9,269 nt of DNA from an uncultured Bacteroides sp. (GTDB lineage Bacteria; Bacteroidota; Bacteroidia; Bacteroidales; Bacteroidaceae), in NCBI GenBank assembly GCA_900556625.1, contig USPQ01000107.1, positions 1 to 9,269 of the forward strand. The letters are read 5' to 3'. Both the position numbers and the translations under genes were made by a program. The notes below the pieces were generated by a model. It did no database searches and was not told the DNA's origin. It saw nothing but the letters and a program-made list of their open reading frames with translations. Shown piece by piece: positions 1 to 6,312 of the stretch (its first letter is position 1; every line of letters starts with the position of its first letter).

Positions 1-529
1 ACATATACTTCCAGTTATAATGATACGCCAGTAAAGCCGTTACCAGCATCGAAGCCTGTCCCCCACCGTAAACCAACGGGTAAAAATAAGAATAAAACTC
101 ACTACGTACATTCTTCGGACTGAAAATCTTTTGGGCATAACGAATAAACCACAACATAAGAAATCCTTTCATAAAACCGACGGCAAAACTACAAACAATC
201 AGAATATCTGCGTTTTGCGTACGTGCGCAAACCCAACTCAAGAAGAATTGCAGTACCAAATCAATCAACAACAGAGACTTCACAGAAAAGGCTGCCAGCA
301 CTTTAGGAATAATCGGATAAGCGATAGCCATGCCCGCTGAAGCAGCATAATATCCCATCGTTATATCTTCCGAATTAGTGCCCAGCGTGTTCGATACTTC
401 CAGCATACTGCCTGTATATGAACCATTGAGCATCGTGACCGGGAGAATCACGATGAAAATACTGATAAGTCCAAGCCAATCGGGCACCCATTGACGAACA
501 GGTGCCTCCAATTCTTTCATGGTAATCAT
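1..529 (-). CDS. MFS drug efflux transporter, 3' end outside window
   Basis: This is the inner-membrane pump of a tripartite efflux system, probably proton-driven export of drugs or other toxic compounds through the adaptor and channel encoded just upstream. About 176 N-terminal residues are visible before the left edge. They alternate strongly hydrophobic stretches (for example LGLISIFIVILPVTML near residues 19-34) with short polar loops. A glycine-rich segment, YPLVYGGGQASML, falls near residues 150-162. The first ATG (529) overlaps the TGA of the adaptor gene as ATGA, which suggests translational coupling; a second in-frame ATG lies at 520, so either could be the start. Pairing with an HlyD/EmrA-type protein points to an EmrB-like member of the DHA2 group, but the diagnostic C-terminal helices are missing. 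Family assignment (MFS) is fairly secure; substrate is unknown. Confidence 0.8.
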   Translation of the reverse strand, partial: MITMKELEAPVRQWVPDWLGLISIFIVILPVTMLNGSYTGSMLEVSNTLGTNSEDITMGYYAASAGMAIAYPIIPKVLAAFSVKSLLLIDLVLQFFLSWVCARTQNADILIVCSFAVGFMKGFLMLWFIRYAQKIFSPKNVRSEFYSYFYPLVYGGGQASMLVTALLAYHYNWKYM

Positions 530-1596
530 TTGCGTAGAGCTTCTGTTTCCACCATCATCCCGGCTCTCAACTGCGCCATTTCTTCCGGAGAAACATCTTC
601 CAAGTCAATCCGCACGGGTATTCGCTGTTGCACCTTTACAAAGTTACCGGCAGAGTTGTCCGTAGGAACCAGGGAATATTTAGACCCGGTTGCTTCGGAA
701 ATCGCGGTGACCTCTCCGTGAAAAGTCTTTCCGGGCACTGCATCTACTTTTACACGTACTTGCTGACCAATATAGATATTAGCAATCTGCGTTTCTTTAT
801 AATTAGCGGTAATCCATTTATCCTTGTTACGCACCAGATAAGAAATAGTCTGCCCGGCCGGCACATACTGACCGGGTTCAAGCGTGCGCCTGCCCATATA
901 TCCATCATAAGGAGCAGTGAGAACCGTATAAGAGAGACTCAACTTCGCCAAATCCAAATCTGCTTCCTTCCGCAAAATAGCAGCCTCCGCACCGGTTGTC
1001 TTCTTGCTTGTTTCCGCATATTGTGATAATGCCGCCTGTTTCTGCGCAACTAATGCCTGATAACGTGCCTTTGCCGCTTCATAAGCAGCTTTTGTCTGTT
1101 CATACTGCTGTTCCGGGACTGATTCTTCTTTTAACAGACGTTCAAAACGATGATAATCCTGTTCCAATTGCCAGAGTTTTGCTTTCGCTTCGGCAATGTT
1201 GGCATCCTGTACGGCAATATTCGTATGGGAAGTTTCAATTCCCGAATGAAGTACATCCTGCGAACCATGCGCATCCAACAATGCAGCTTCCGCTTCTTTC
1301 ACCTTAATCTGATATTCACGATTATCAAGCACCAGCAGCGTATCTCCCTGACGGACATATTGATGCTCCTTAAAACGCACCTCCTTTATATAACCCGAAG
1401 CCCGAACATTCAAAGGAGCCACATATTGATCTACAAAAGCATCATTCGTCACTTCGTAATTAACGTAACGCCAAAAGTAAGTAGCCGTCCACCAAAGCCC
1501 GGAACCTGCCAAACAGATACATACCAAATTTAAAACGATATTACGAACTCTTACTTTTTTCAGCTTCTGCTGTTTTTCTTTCAATTCATTTGCCAT
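526..1596 (-). CDS. HlyD/EmrA-family periplasmic adaptor (membrane fusion protein)
   Basis: This adaptor links the MFS pump to the TolC-type channel across the periplasm. The 356-residue protein has a short basic cytoplasmic start, one membrane anchor near residues 19-38, and then the classic EmrA entry VTNDAFVDQYVAPLNVRASG near residues 49-68, which begins the biotinyl-lipoyl-like half-domain (GYIKEV, QGDTLLVLD). A long alanine- and glutamine-rich coiled coil spans about residues 95-215, followed by the second lipoyl half (LTAPYDGYMGRRTLEPGQYV) and a beta-barrel region. Length and domain order fit EmrA/HlyD proteins. It starts 31 bp after the channel gene, and its stop overlaps the pump start, so the genes form one transcription unit. 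Family assignment is secure; no key feature is missing. Confidence 0.93.
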   Translation of the reverse strand: MANELKEKQQKLKKVRVRNIVLNLVCICLAGSGLWWTATYFWRYVNYEVTNDAFVDQYVAPLNVRASGYIKEVRFKEHQYVRQGDTLLVLDNREYQIKVKEAEAALLDAHGSQDVLHSGIETSHTNIAVQDANIAEAKAKLWQLEQDYHRFERLLKEESVPEQQYEQTKAAYEAAKARYQALVAQKQAALSQYAETSKKTTGAEAAILRKEADLDLAKLSLSYTVLTAPYDGYMGRRTLEPGQYVPAGQTISYLVRNKDKWITANYKETQIANIYIGQQVRVKVDAVPGKTFHGEVTAISEATGSKYSLVPTDNSAGNFVKVQQRIPVRIDLEDVSPEEMAQLRAGMMVETEALRK

Positions 1597-1610
1597 AACA
1601 ATTCACCCAT

Positions 1611-1637
1611 AAATCATAAATCTGAAATCATAAATCT
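1611..1637. repeat. Exact 13-bp direct repeat across the tolC-like stop codon
   Basis: The 13-mer AAATCATAAATCT occurs at 1611-1623 and again at 1625-1637, one base apart. The second copy contains the stop codon of the channel gene. It looks like a local tandem duplication in the short gap between the channel and adaptor genes. Length polymorphism here would change the spacing between the two cistrons. No function is claimed. Confidence 0.75.
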
Positions 1638-2935
1638 CCACAAGCCTTCTGAAGTTGATAATAAGTATAAATCACACGAGTACGCGCATTGACCAACTGC
1701 AATTCTACATTCAAACGGACGGAATTTGCATCAAGCAAATCAGTCAGGATAGCCAACTGATTCAGGTAACGATTCTGCATGATACGATAATTCTCTTCCG
1801 CTTGTCGGACTGACAGCTTTAGAGCTTCCACCCTTTGCAACGCTTCCCGGTGGCGTAAAAAAGCCGAACGGACATCGACGCGGATTCCCTGCATCTTCTG
1901 CTCTTCCTCATTTTTCCGCAAGGATACCATCAGTTTGCTCTCTTTTATTTTATGGTTATTCTTGTACAGTGACGATAAAGGATAGGCAACCGACACACCT
2001 ACATTCCAGTTATTATTATACATATCTGCCAACGTACGTGAGATGGGGCGCGCCAAAGTATTCGACGCATAAAGCGATACACTGGGAAGAGAAAAGGACT
2101 TGACAGAACGGATTTCATTCCTCGCCAATTCTGTTTGTGCACGAAGCAGCCTCATCGCCGGATCATTCGCATAAGCCTGAACAATATAATCATCATACGG
2201 CTGCAAGGCAACTGCCTGATAAAGAACAGTAGTATCGGGTTTTAATAATAAATTCTCGTCCTGTCCCAATAAGATATCAAGTTGCTGCGATACAAGCACA
2301 ATGCTGTTTTCCGTTTCCTGTAGAGACAGGCGATCATTAGTCAACTGCATTTCGCTCCGCAACACATCATTGTTCGTTATCAAACCCTCCTTTTTCATCC
2401 GCCGTATATCGTGTAGCCGGAGTTCTGACTCCTCAATATTCCGCGCCAGTACCTCATGCTGCTTAAACAGACTAAACAGATTCATATACTGATTCAATAA
2501 CCTTAGCTTTATTTCCGCCTGATCGGTCAATGTCTGTAATTCGGCAACTTGCTTTTCTATATCCGCTTTATGAATAGCGCTTCGGATTTTACCACCCTGA
2601 TAGAGAGGCTGCGCAAAATCAATTGCATAGTTTTGTGACCAGTCCGGTGCTTCCGGATAGACAGGATCGGATAATCCCCGTTCCCAAACGACGGGTTGTC
2701 CTACAAATCCCCCTTTCAGTCCAATCTGCAATTCCGGCAACTGCGCAGAACGTGCGGTTCGCATCCGCTCCTGTGCCATGGATTCTTTCATTGCATCTGC
2801 CTGAAGTTGCAGATTATATTGCACTCCCCGTTCAAAAAGCTGATCGACGGTAAGGAACAAAGAATCTGTTTGTGCGTTGATGGAGGAAGTGACCCAAAGC
2901 AGGCAGGACAAAGCTGCCCAATATTTTTTATACAT
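1628..2935 (-). CDS. TolC-family outer membrane efflux protein (OEP)
   Basis: This is the outer-membrane channel through which the MFS/HlyD pair would expel substrates. From the chosen start the protein has 435 residues, the usual size for the family. It opens with a signal peptide (MYKKYWAALSCLLW followed by SSINAQ, cleavage expected after Ala21). The remainder is long amphipathic helices rich in Leu, Gln, Glu and Arg, arranged as two similar halves, as in TolC. The tail RLNVELQLVNARTRVIYTYY resembles the usual OEP C-terminal helix. Longer in-frame starts exist (ATG 2947, GTG 2956), but ATG 2935 gives the cleanest signal peptide and overlaps the end of marR by only 8 bp. The overlap argues for co-transcription and coupled translation with the repressor gene. 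Confidence 0.92.
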   Translation of the reverse strand: MYKKYWAALSCLLWVTSSINAQTDSLFLTVDQLFERGVQYNLQLQADAMKESMAQERMRTARSAQLPELQIGLKGGFVGQPVVWERGLSDPVYPEAPDWSQNYAIDFAQPLYQGGKIRSAIHKADIEKQVAELQTLTDQAEIKLRLLNQYMNLFSLFKQHEVLARNIEESELRLHDIRRMKKEGLITNNDVLRSEMQLTNDRLSLQETENSIVLVSQQLDILLGQDENLLLKPDTTVLYQAVALQPYDDYIVQAYANDPAMRLLRAQTELARNEIRSVKSFSLPSVSLYASNTLARPISRTLADMYNNNWNVGVSVAYPLSSLYKNNHKIKESKLMVSLRKNEEEQKMQGIRVDVRSAFLRHREALQRVEALKLSVRQAEENYRIMQNRYLNQLAILTDLLDANSVRLNVELQLVNARTRVIYTYYQLQKACGDL

Positions 2936-3368
2936 TTTCAAGTACATCGTATACACCTTTTAATTCAGATAACATCGTTTCAATGCTTTCTATACCAATA
3001 ATCTTTTCTGCGTATACATAAACCTGATCGAGAATCGGACGAATCTGGTCTTTAAACTCCTCCCCTTCGGGAGTCAGGAATACCAGTTTATTACGACGAT
3101 CGGCGGGATCTTCTTTACGGTACACATATCCTTTTTTCTCCAGATTATTCATCAAATTGGTCAGACAGGCTTTATCTTTTGCAATGCGTTCTGCCAATAT
3201 CTGCTGACTGATTCCCTGCTCGTGCCATAAACTACTCAATACCTGAAGCATCTCAAACGTAATACCCGCGTTATTTTTTCTCAATGTCCGTTGCATAGAC
3301 CGGCGGAAAGCCATACGGGTACGAACAATCTGCAACATGAGTTCTCTAAACTCTGCTCCTTCTCTCAT
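2928..3368 (-). CDS. MarR-family transcriptional repressor of the efflux operon
   Basis: This is a winged-helix dimeric regulator, first gene of the efflux operon, and so likely autoregulatory and responsive to a pump substrate. It has 146 residues, a typical MarR length. Helices at about residues 8-31 and 104-140 would form the dimer interface. The helix-turn-helix lies at about residues 53-78 (ISQQILAERIAKDKACLTNL), and the wing carries the conserved DPADRR segment at 87-92. A cysteine at residue 68 sits in the recognition helix region; some MarR proteins sense oxidants through cysteines, but nothing here proves that. Its promoter carries a 24-bp perfect palindrome overlapping the -33 box. 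Its 3' end overlaps the channel gene. Family assignment is secure, while ligand and effector are unknown. Confidence 0.94.
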   Translation of the reverse strand: MREGAEFRELMLQIVRTRMAFRRSMQRTLRKNNAGITFEMLQVLSSLWHEQGISQQILAERIAKDKACLTNLMNNLEKKGYVYRKEDPADRRNKLVFLTPEGEEFKDQIRPILDQVYVYAEKIIGIESIETMLSELKGVYDVLENV

Positions 3369-3403
3369 TTTCTATAACCTTTTTACCTGTTTCGTTTCGG
3401 TGG

Positions 3404-3435
3404 CAAAGTTACATATTTCCGTCGAATTAGTCAAA
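3404..3435 (-). promoter_or_regulatory. marR operon promoter (Bacteroides-type -33/-7)
   Basis: Read on the minus strand, TTTG (3435-3432) is followed by exactly 20 bp and then TAACTTTG (3411-3404). This is a full match to the Bacteroidetes primary-sigma pattern TTTG-N20-TAnnTTTG. Transcription would begin near 3398, giving a leader of about 30 nt before the marR ATG at 3368. Confidence 0.85.
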
Positions 3436-3448
3436 CGTTTGACTAATT
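3425..3448. promoter_or_regulatory. 24-bp perfect palindrome, probable MarR operator
   Basis: The half-site AATTAGTCAAAC at 3425-3436 is followed directly by its exact reverse complement at 3437-3448. The -33 TTTG of the marR promoter lies inside the palindrome, so a bound dimer would block RNA polymerase. Size and symmetry fit MarR operators. That this particular MarR binds it is inferred from position. Confidence 0.8.
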
Positions 3449-3510
3449 TCATTTTTACACCATGTAGACATAATTCCTGTCCATTCGTTTATTTATTCAT
3501 TAAATCACTA

Positions 3511-3530
3511 TATATTAATGCATTAATATA
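3511..3530. repeat. 20-bp perfect palindrome between the divergent operons
   Basis: TATATTAATG at 3511-3520 is followed directly by its exact reverse complement at 3521-3530. It lies between the marR promoter and the promoter of the creD operon, about 40 bp upstream of the latter's -33 box. It is AT-rich apart from the central TGCA. It could be a second operator or a cruciform-prone site. No T-tract follows on either strand, so a terminator is unlikely. Confidence 0.6.
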
Positions 3531-3569
3531 GTACTCCAATCTTTATTATCAAAATATTCAAGCAAAAAG

Positions 3570-3601
3570 TTTGTTCATCTGAAATCTTTTATTTTACTTT
3601 G
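3570..3601 (+). promoter_or_regulatory. Promoter of the creD operon
   Basis: TTTG at 3570-3573 is followed by exactly 20 bp and then TTACTTTG at 3594-3601, which matches TAnnTTTG at all but its second base. Transcription would start near 3606, leaving a very short leader (about 16 nt) before the ATG at 3622. Confidence 0.75.
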
Positions 3602-3607
3602 CAATAC

Positions 3608-3617
3608 AAAGTACTTT
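3608..3617. promoter_or_regulatory. AAAGTACTTT palindrome at the predicted transcription start
   Basis: This perfect 10-bp palindrome lies just downstream of the -7 element, where bound protein would block initiation. The obvious candidate binder is the winged-helix regulator encoded as the second gene of the operon. Binding is inferred from position only. Confidence 0.5.
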
Positions 3618-3621
3618 TTAT

Positions 3622-4221
3622 ATGAATAAAGATAAAGCATTAGAATCGGTAAATGAGATAAAAGAGTTGATGGAAAAGTCCTCAAAGTTTATCTCTCTAA
3701 GTGGTCTCGCTGCAATCATGGCGGGCATTTACGCATTAGTTGGCGCATATATCGCCACACAAGTTATTACACCGGGCACTCATTTAATTGTTGCCCTTGA
3801 ATTGATGGCTATAATAGCCTCGCTCGTATTGGTAGCTGCTGCGGTCACTGCTTGCATCCTGTCCTATTACAAATCCAAGAAGACAGGGCAAAAATTTTTC
3901 AGCCGCCTCACTTACCGGGCATTGTGGAATTTCTCTCTTCCAATGCTGACCGGAGGTGTTTTATGTATTTCCATCCTTATGCACGAGTATTACGACATTT
4001 TGGCTTCTGTCATGCTTCTATTTTATGGGCTGGCACTAGTCAACGTTTCCAAGTTTACTTATTCCAGCATCGTATGGTTAGGTTATGCTTTCATCTGTTT
4101 GGGCATCGTAGACTGTTTTTGGGAAGGTCATTCACTACTGTTCTGGACCATCGGTTTCGGCGGTTTCCATATCCTCTATGGTATATTGTTCTATTTACAC
4201 TACGAAAGAAAGAGATCATAA
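3622..4221 (+). CDS. Integral membrane protein of unknown function, first gene of creD operon
   Basis: I do not recognise a named family. The 199-residue protein has a charged N-terminal helix (about residues 1-22, many Lys and Glu) and then about six hydrophobic segments, near residues 24-46, 55-81, 104-122, 125-145, 150-166 and 172-192. It ends in a basic tail (YERKRS). No enzymatic motif is visible. The ATG is 21 bp from a good -7 element. Its stop codon is immediately followed by the ATG of the winged-helix regulator, with no gap, so the two are likely made in fixed proportion. Co-transcription with a small regulator and CreD suggests a role in sensing or responding to envelope state, perhaps by restraining the regulator. 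That role is inference. Confidence 0.85.
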   Translation: MNKDKALESVNEIKELMEKSSKFISLSGLAAIMAGIYALVGAYIATQVITPGTHLIVALELMAIIASLVLVAAAVTACILSYYKSKKTGQKFFSRLTYRALWNFSLPMLTGGVLCISILMHEYYDILASVMLLFYGLALVNVSKFTYSSIVWLGYAFICLGIVDCFWEGHSLLFWTIGFGGFHILYGILFYLHYERKRS

Positions 4222-4518
4222 ATGATAGAAGCATTCCAATATATTAATAAAGCATTCGAAAGCAAGGTCCGACTGGGCATCATGGCTATTCTGATGGTAA
4301 ATGAGGAAGCTGATTTCAATTTTCTGAAAGAACAGCTCTCTCTGACCGACGGCAATCTTGCCAGCCATACCCGTGCCCTGGAAGAACTGGGATATATCGT
4401 ATGCAACAAAAGTTTTGTCGGACGAAAGCCACGGACTGTTTTTCAGGCAACCCCGCAAGGCAGAGAAGCTTTCAAATCGCATATTGAAGCCTTAGAGAAA
4501 TTTCTAAAATCAAAATAA
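4222..4518 (+). CDS. Single-domain winged-helix transcriptional regulator (HTH_34-like)
   Basis: This 98-residue DNA-binding protein is almost entirely one winged helix. A first helix (about residues 3-26) contains FESKVRLGIMAILM. Helix-turn-helix residues fall at about 31-58, with the recognition helix LTDGNLASHTRALEELGY at 41-58. The wing (about residues 60-76) contains VGRKPRTVFQATPQG. A final helix (AFKSHIEALEKFLK) could support dimerisation. This pattern fits the winged-helix family called HTH_34, related to ArsR/MarR-like regulators. There is no ligand domain, and I see no metal-site cysteine pair (only Cys61). Its ATG abuts the stop of the membrane-protein gene, and creD follows 26 bp downstream. 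Likely it controls its own operon through the AAAGTACTTT site at the promoter, but that is inferred. Confidence 0.88.
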   Translation: MIEAFQYINKAFESKVRLGIMAILMVNEEADFNFLKEQLSLTDGNLASHTRALEELGYIVCNKSFVGRKPRTVFQATPQGREAFKSHIEALEKFLKSK

Positions 4519-4544
4519 ATAATTCATCAAAACACTACTGGCTT

Positions 4545-5897
4545 ATGGACGCTTTCAATGAAAATTTAAATGAGCAACAGGCGCAGCAACCTATGGGATG
4601 CCTCCACCGTTTCTCCAAAACAATCAAGGTTGTCATCATCGGATTATTAATCCTTCTCCTGATGATACCCATGTTTATGATTGAGAATCTTATTTCCGAA
4701 CGGGGACGAACCCAAGAAGAAGCTATCGACGAGGTAAGCGAAAAATGGAGTCTTGCACAGACCATCACCGGCCCTTACCTGAATCTCCAGTATCCGGTTG
4801 TCACTGAAAACAAGGGCGAGAAGAAGGCTTCCATCAAAGACCTGATACTTTTTCCTGACGAGCTTATGGTCAACGGACAACTGAAGACTGAAATCCTGAA
4901 AAGAAGTATCTATGAGGTCAATGTATATCAATCGGAACTGACATTGAAAGGGTCATTCAGTTCAGAAGAATTGAAAAAGAGTAGAATAGATATGGAGCAA
5001 TTGCAGTTTGACAGGGCAGCTATTTGCTTGAACCTGACCGATATGCGGGGTATCAGCGAACAAATCAGCATCACCTTGGGAGATTCTGTTTATATATTCG
5101 AACCGGGTATGGACAACAGAGGAATAGCTAACACCGGAGTTCATGCGATCGCTAATTTGTCGGAGTTGAAGCAGAACAAAAAACTGCCATACGAAATAAA
5201 AATCAAACTGAAAGGTTCACAGTCACTCAACTTTATTCCATTGGGTAAAACAACCCGTGTAGATCTGAAAGCCAACTGGAATACACCGAGCTTTACCGGA
5301 AACTATCTGCCTAACAACCGGAATATTACGGAGAAGGAATTTTCCGCACAATGGCAAGTTTTAAACTTGAACCGGAATTACTCACAAGTGATGGTTGACT
5401 TCAACACCTCAAATATCAAGGATATTGAGAGTTCCAGTTTCGGTGTGAACTTCAAAATTCCGGTGGAACAGTACCAACAGTCTATGCGTTCCGCAAAGTA
5501 TGCTATTCTGATTATCCTACTGACTTTCGGAGTTATCTTCTTCACTGAAATCATGAACAAGACCCGCATTCATGCCTTGCAGTATTTATTGGTAGGACTG
5601 GCTCTCTGTCTATTCTACAGCCTGCTCCTCTCCTTCTCCGAACACGTCGGTTTCAACCCGGCCTATTTGTTATCTTCTGCACTGACTATTATGCTGGTAG
5701 GCGGATATATGTTCGGAATCACCAAGAAAAAGAAACCGTCATTAATCATGTCCGGTTTGTTGGCTATACTCTATATTTATATCTTTGTGCTTATCCAACT
5801 GGAGACTTTCGCATTATTGGCAGGCAGCTTAGGGCTGTTTATCATTCTGACAATAGTGATGTATTTTTCAAAGAAAATAGACTGGTTTAATGAATAA
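4545..5897 (+). CDS. creD: CreD-family inner membrane (cell envelope integrity) protein
   Basis: This protein has 450 residues, the usual CreD length. Features in order: a hydrophilic start; one membrane helix at about residues 28-49; a periplasmic region of about 265 residues containing the family-typical phrase around WSLAQTITGPYLNLQYPV (residues 68-85) and near-repeating beta-rich segments; then at least five membrane helices from about residue 318 to the end. It finishes with KKIDWF, close to the usual CreD ending. In E. coli creD belongs to the CreBC regulon, and in Aeromonas-type systems it is tied to beta-lactam response; its biochemical role is not settled. Here no creB or creC is nearby; a membrane protein and winged-helix regulator precede it instead. 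Family assignment is strong, function inferred. Confidence 0.92.
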   Translation: MDAFNENLNEQQAQQPMGCLHRFSKTIKVVIIGLLILLLMIPMFMIENLISERGRTQEEAIDEVSEKWSLAQTITGPYLNLQYPVVTENKGEKKASIKDLILFPDELMVNGQLKTEILKRSIYEVNVYQSELTLKGSFSSEELKKSRIDMEQLQFDRAAICLNLTDMRGISEQISITLGDSVYIFEPGMDNRGIANTGVHAIANLSELKQNKKLPYEIKIKLKGSQSLNFIPLGKTTRVDLKANWNTPSFTGNYLPNNRNITEKEFSAQWQVLNLNRNYSQVMVDFNTSNIKDIESSSFGVNFKIPVEQYQQSMRSAKYAILIILLTFGVIFFTEIMNKTRIHALQYLLVGLALCLFYSLLLSFSEHVGFNPAYLLSSALTIMLVGGYMFGITKKKKPSLIMSGLLAILYIYIFVLIQLETFALLAGSLGLFIILTIVMYFSKKIDWFNE

Positions 5898-5917
5898 TCG
5901 GCTTTTCTTCTGAAACA

Positions 5918-5949
5918 CTTGACAAATGGCTTTTTATTTTGTATCTTTG
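5918..5949 (+). promoter_or_regulatory. Promoter downstream of creD, not linked to a large gene
   Basis: CTTG at 5918-5921 is followed by exactly 20 bp and then TATCTTTG at 5942-5949, a full match to TAnnTTTG. The start site would be near 5955. No open frame of normal size follows, which is why the next entry is called a small RNA candidate. Confidence 0.7.
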
Positions 5950-5954
5950 AGAAA

Positions 5955-6085
5955 ATAAAAGCAATAAGAGGAATGAAGAATATAAGAAAAATAGAGACAT
6001 AAAAAGCCTTTAAACTGATACATTTCAGTATTAGTACAGATATATCATAGGGCAATGGTCTAACGATCATTGCCCTATTTTGTTT
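5955..6085 (+). ncRNA. Candidate small RNA (about 130 nt), or a short leader-peptide transcript
   Basis: The stretch is bounded by a near-consensus promoter (5918-5949) and a strong intrinsic terminator (6048-6085). A small hairpin is predicted at 6014-6029 (ACTGA pairing with TCAGT around a 6-nt loop), followed by a single-stranded region and then the terminator stem. The only start codon with a purine-rich upstream site is at 5973: it opens a 9-codon frame (MKNIRKIET, stop 6000-6002) preceded by AGAGGA. The unit could therefore be a regulatory RNA, a tiny peptide gene, or the remnant of a gene lost by deletion. It is not recognisable as tmRNA, 6S RNA or RNase P RNA. The 5' end is estimated from the promoter. 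Confidence 0.45.
6048..6085 (+). terminator. Strong intrinsic terminator
   Basis: A 13-bp stem (6048-6060 with 6065-6077, one G-U pair) closes on the tetraloop TAAC and is followed by a T-rich run, TTTTGTTT, at 6078-6085. The stem begins TAGGGCAATG and ends CATTGCCCTA. There is no T-tract on the opposite strand, so it acts for plus-strand transcripts: the candidate small RNA and any read-through from creD. Confidence 0.9.
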
Positions 6086-6134
6086 ATATTTTTACTTAAT
6101 TAATTCTATCGAATCTCTAAAAACGATCAAAATA

Positions 6135-6213
6135 GTTTTTAATAAAATCTGATACCGTTTATAATAAACTATCAAAAAGTTTATTATAAACAGAAAGTAC
6201 GTTTATTAAGAGA
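6135..6213. repeat. Four 13-bp near-palindromes at exact 22-bp period
   Basis: Sites begin at 6135, 6157, 6179 and 6201. The second (GTTTATAATAAAC) and third (GTTTATTATAAAC) are symmetric with arms GTTTAT/ATAAAC around one central base. The first (GTTTTTAATAAAA) matches the second at 11 of 13 positions. The fourth keeps GTTTATTA and matches the third at 9 of 13. The 9-bp spacers are not conserved. Sites two and three together also form a 14-bp inverted repeat (6157-6170 with 6178-6191, 7-bp loop). Such spacing, about two helical turns, is what a protein binding cooperatively on one DNA face would use. From here to 6312 I see no further gene or clear signal. Confidence 0.65.
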
Positions 6214-6312
6214 GCAGTCTTTAATTGTAAAAATTGAGAAACACGTTTGCATACAATAGCAGCTCATTAGTAAGTCTATTTATTCACACAGTAATAGAAA
6301 AGGACATAATCA

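Noticed and set aside
628..1533. Three plus-strand open frames of 103-132 residues
   Set aside because: They lie wholly opposite the well-supported HlyD-family gene, resemble no family, and have no promoter pattern.
2936..2956. Upstream starts for the TolC-family gene (ATG 2947, GTG 2956)
   Set aside because: They add residues in front of a good signal peptide and increase the overlap with marR; ATG 2935 is simpler, though 2947 cannot be excluded.
4200..4482. Two minus-strand open frames of 69 and 88 residues
   Set aside because: They are antisense to the winged-helix regulator, which has clear family features.
5777..6070. 97-residue minus-strand open frame
   Set aside because: It runs antisense through the creD end, the candidate RNA and the terminator stem, has no promoter, and its composition reflects antisense of coding sequence.
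6135..6213. CRISPR-like or terminator reading of the 22-bp repeats
   Set aside because: The 13-bp repeats with 9-bp gaps are far too short for CRISPR, no cas gene is present, and the 14-bp inverted repeat is not followed by a T-run on either strand.
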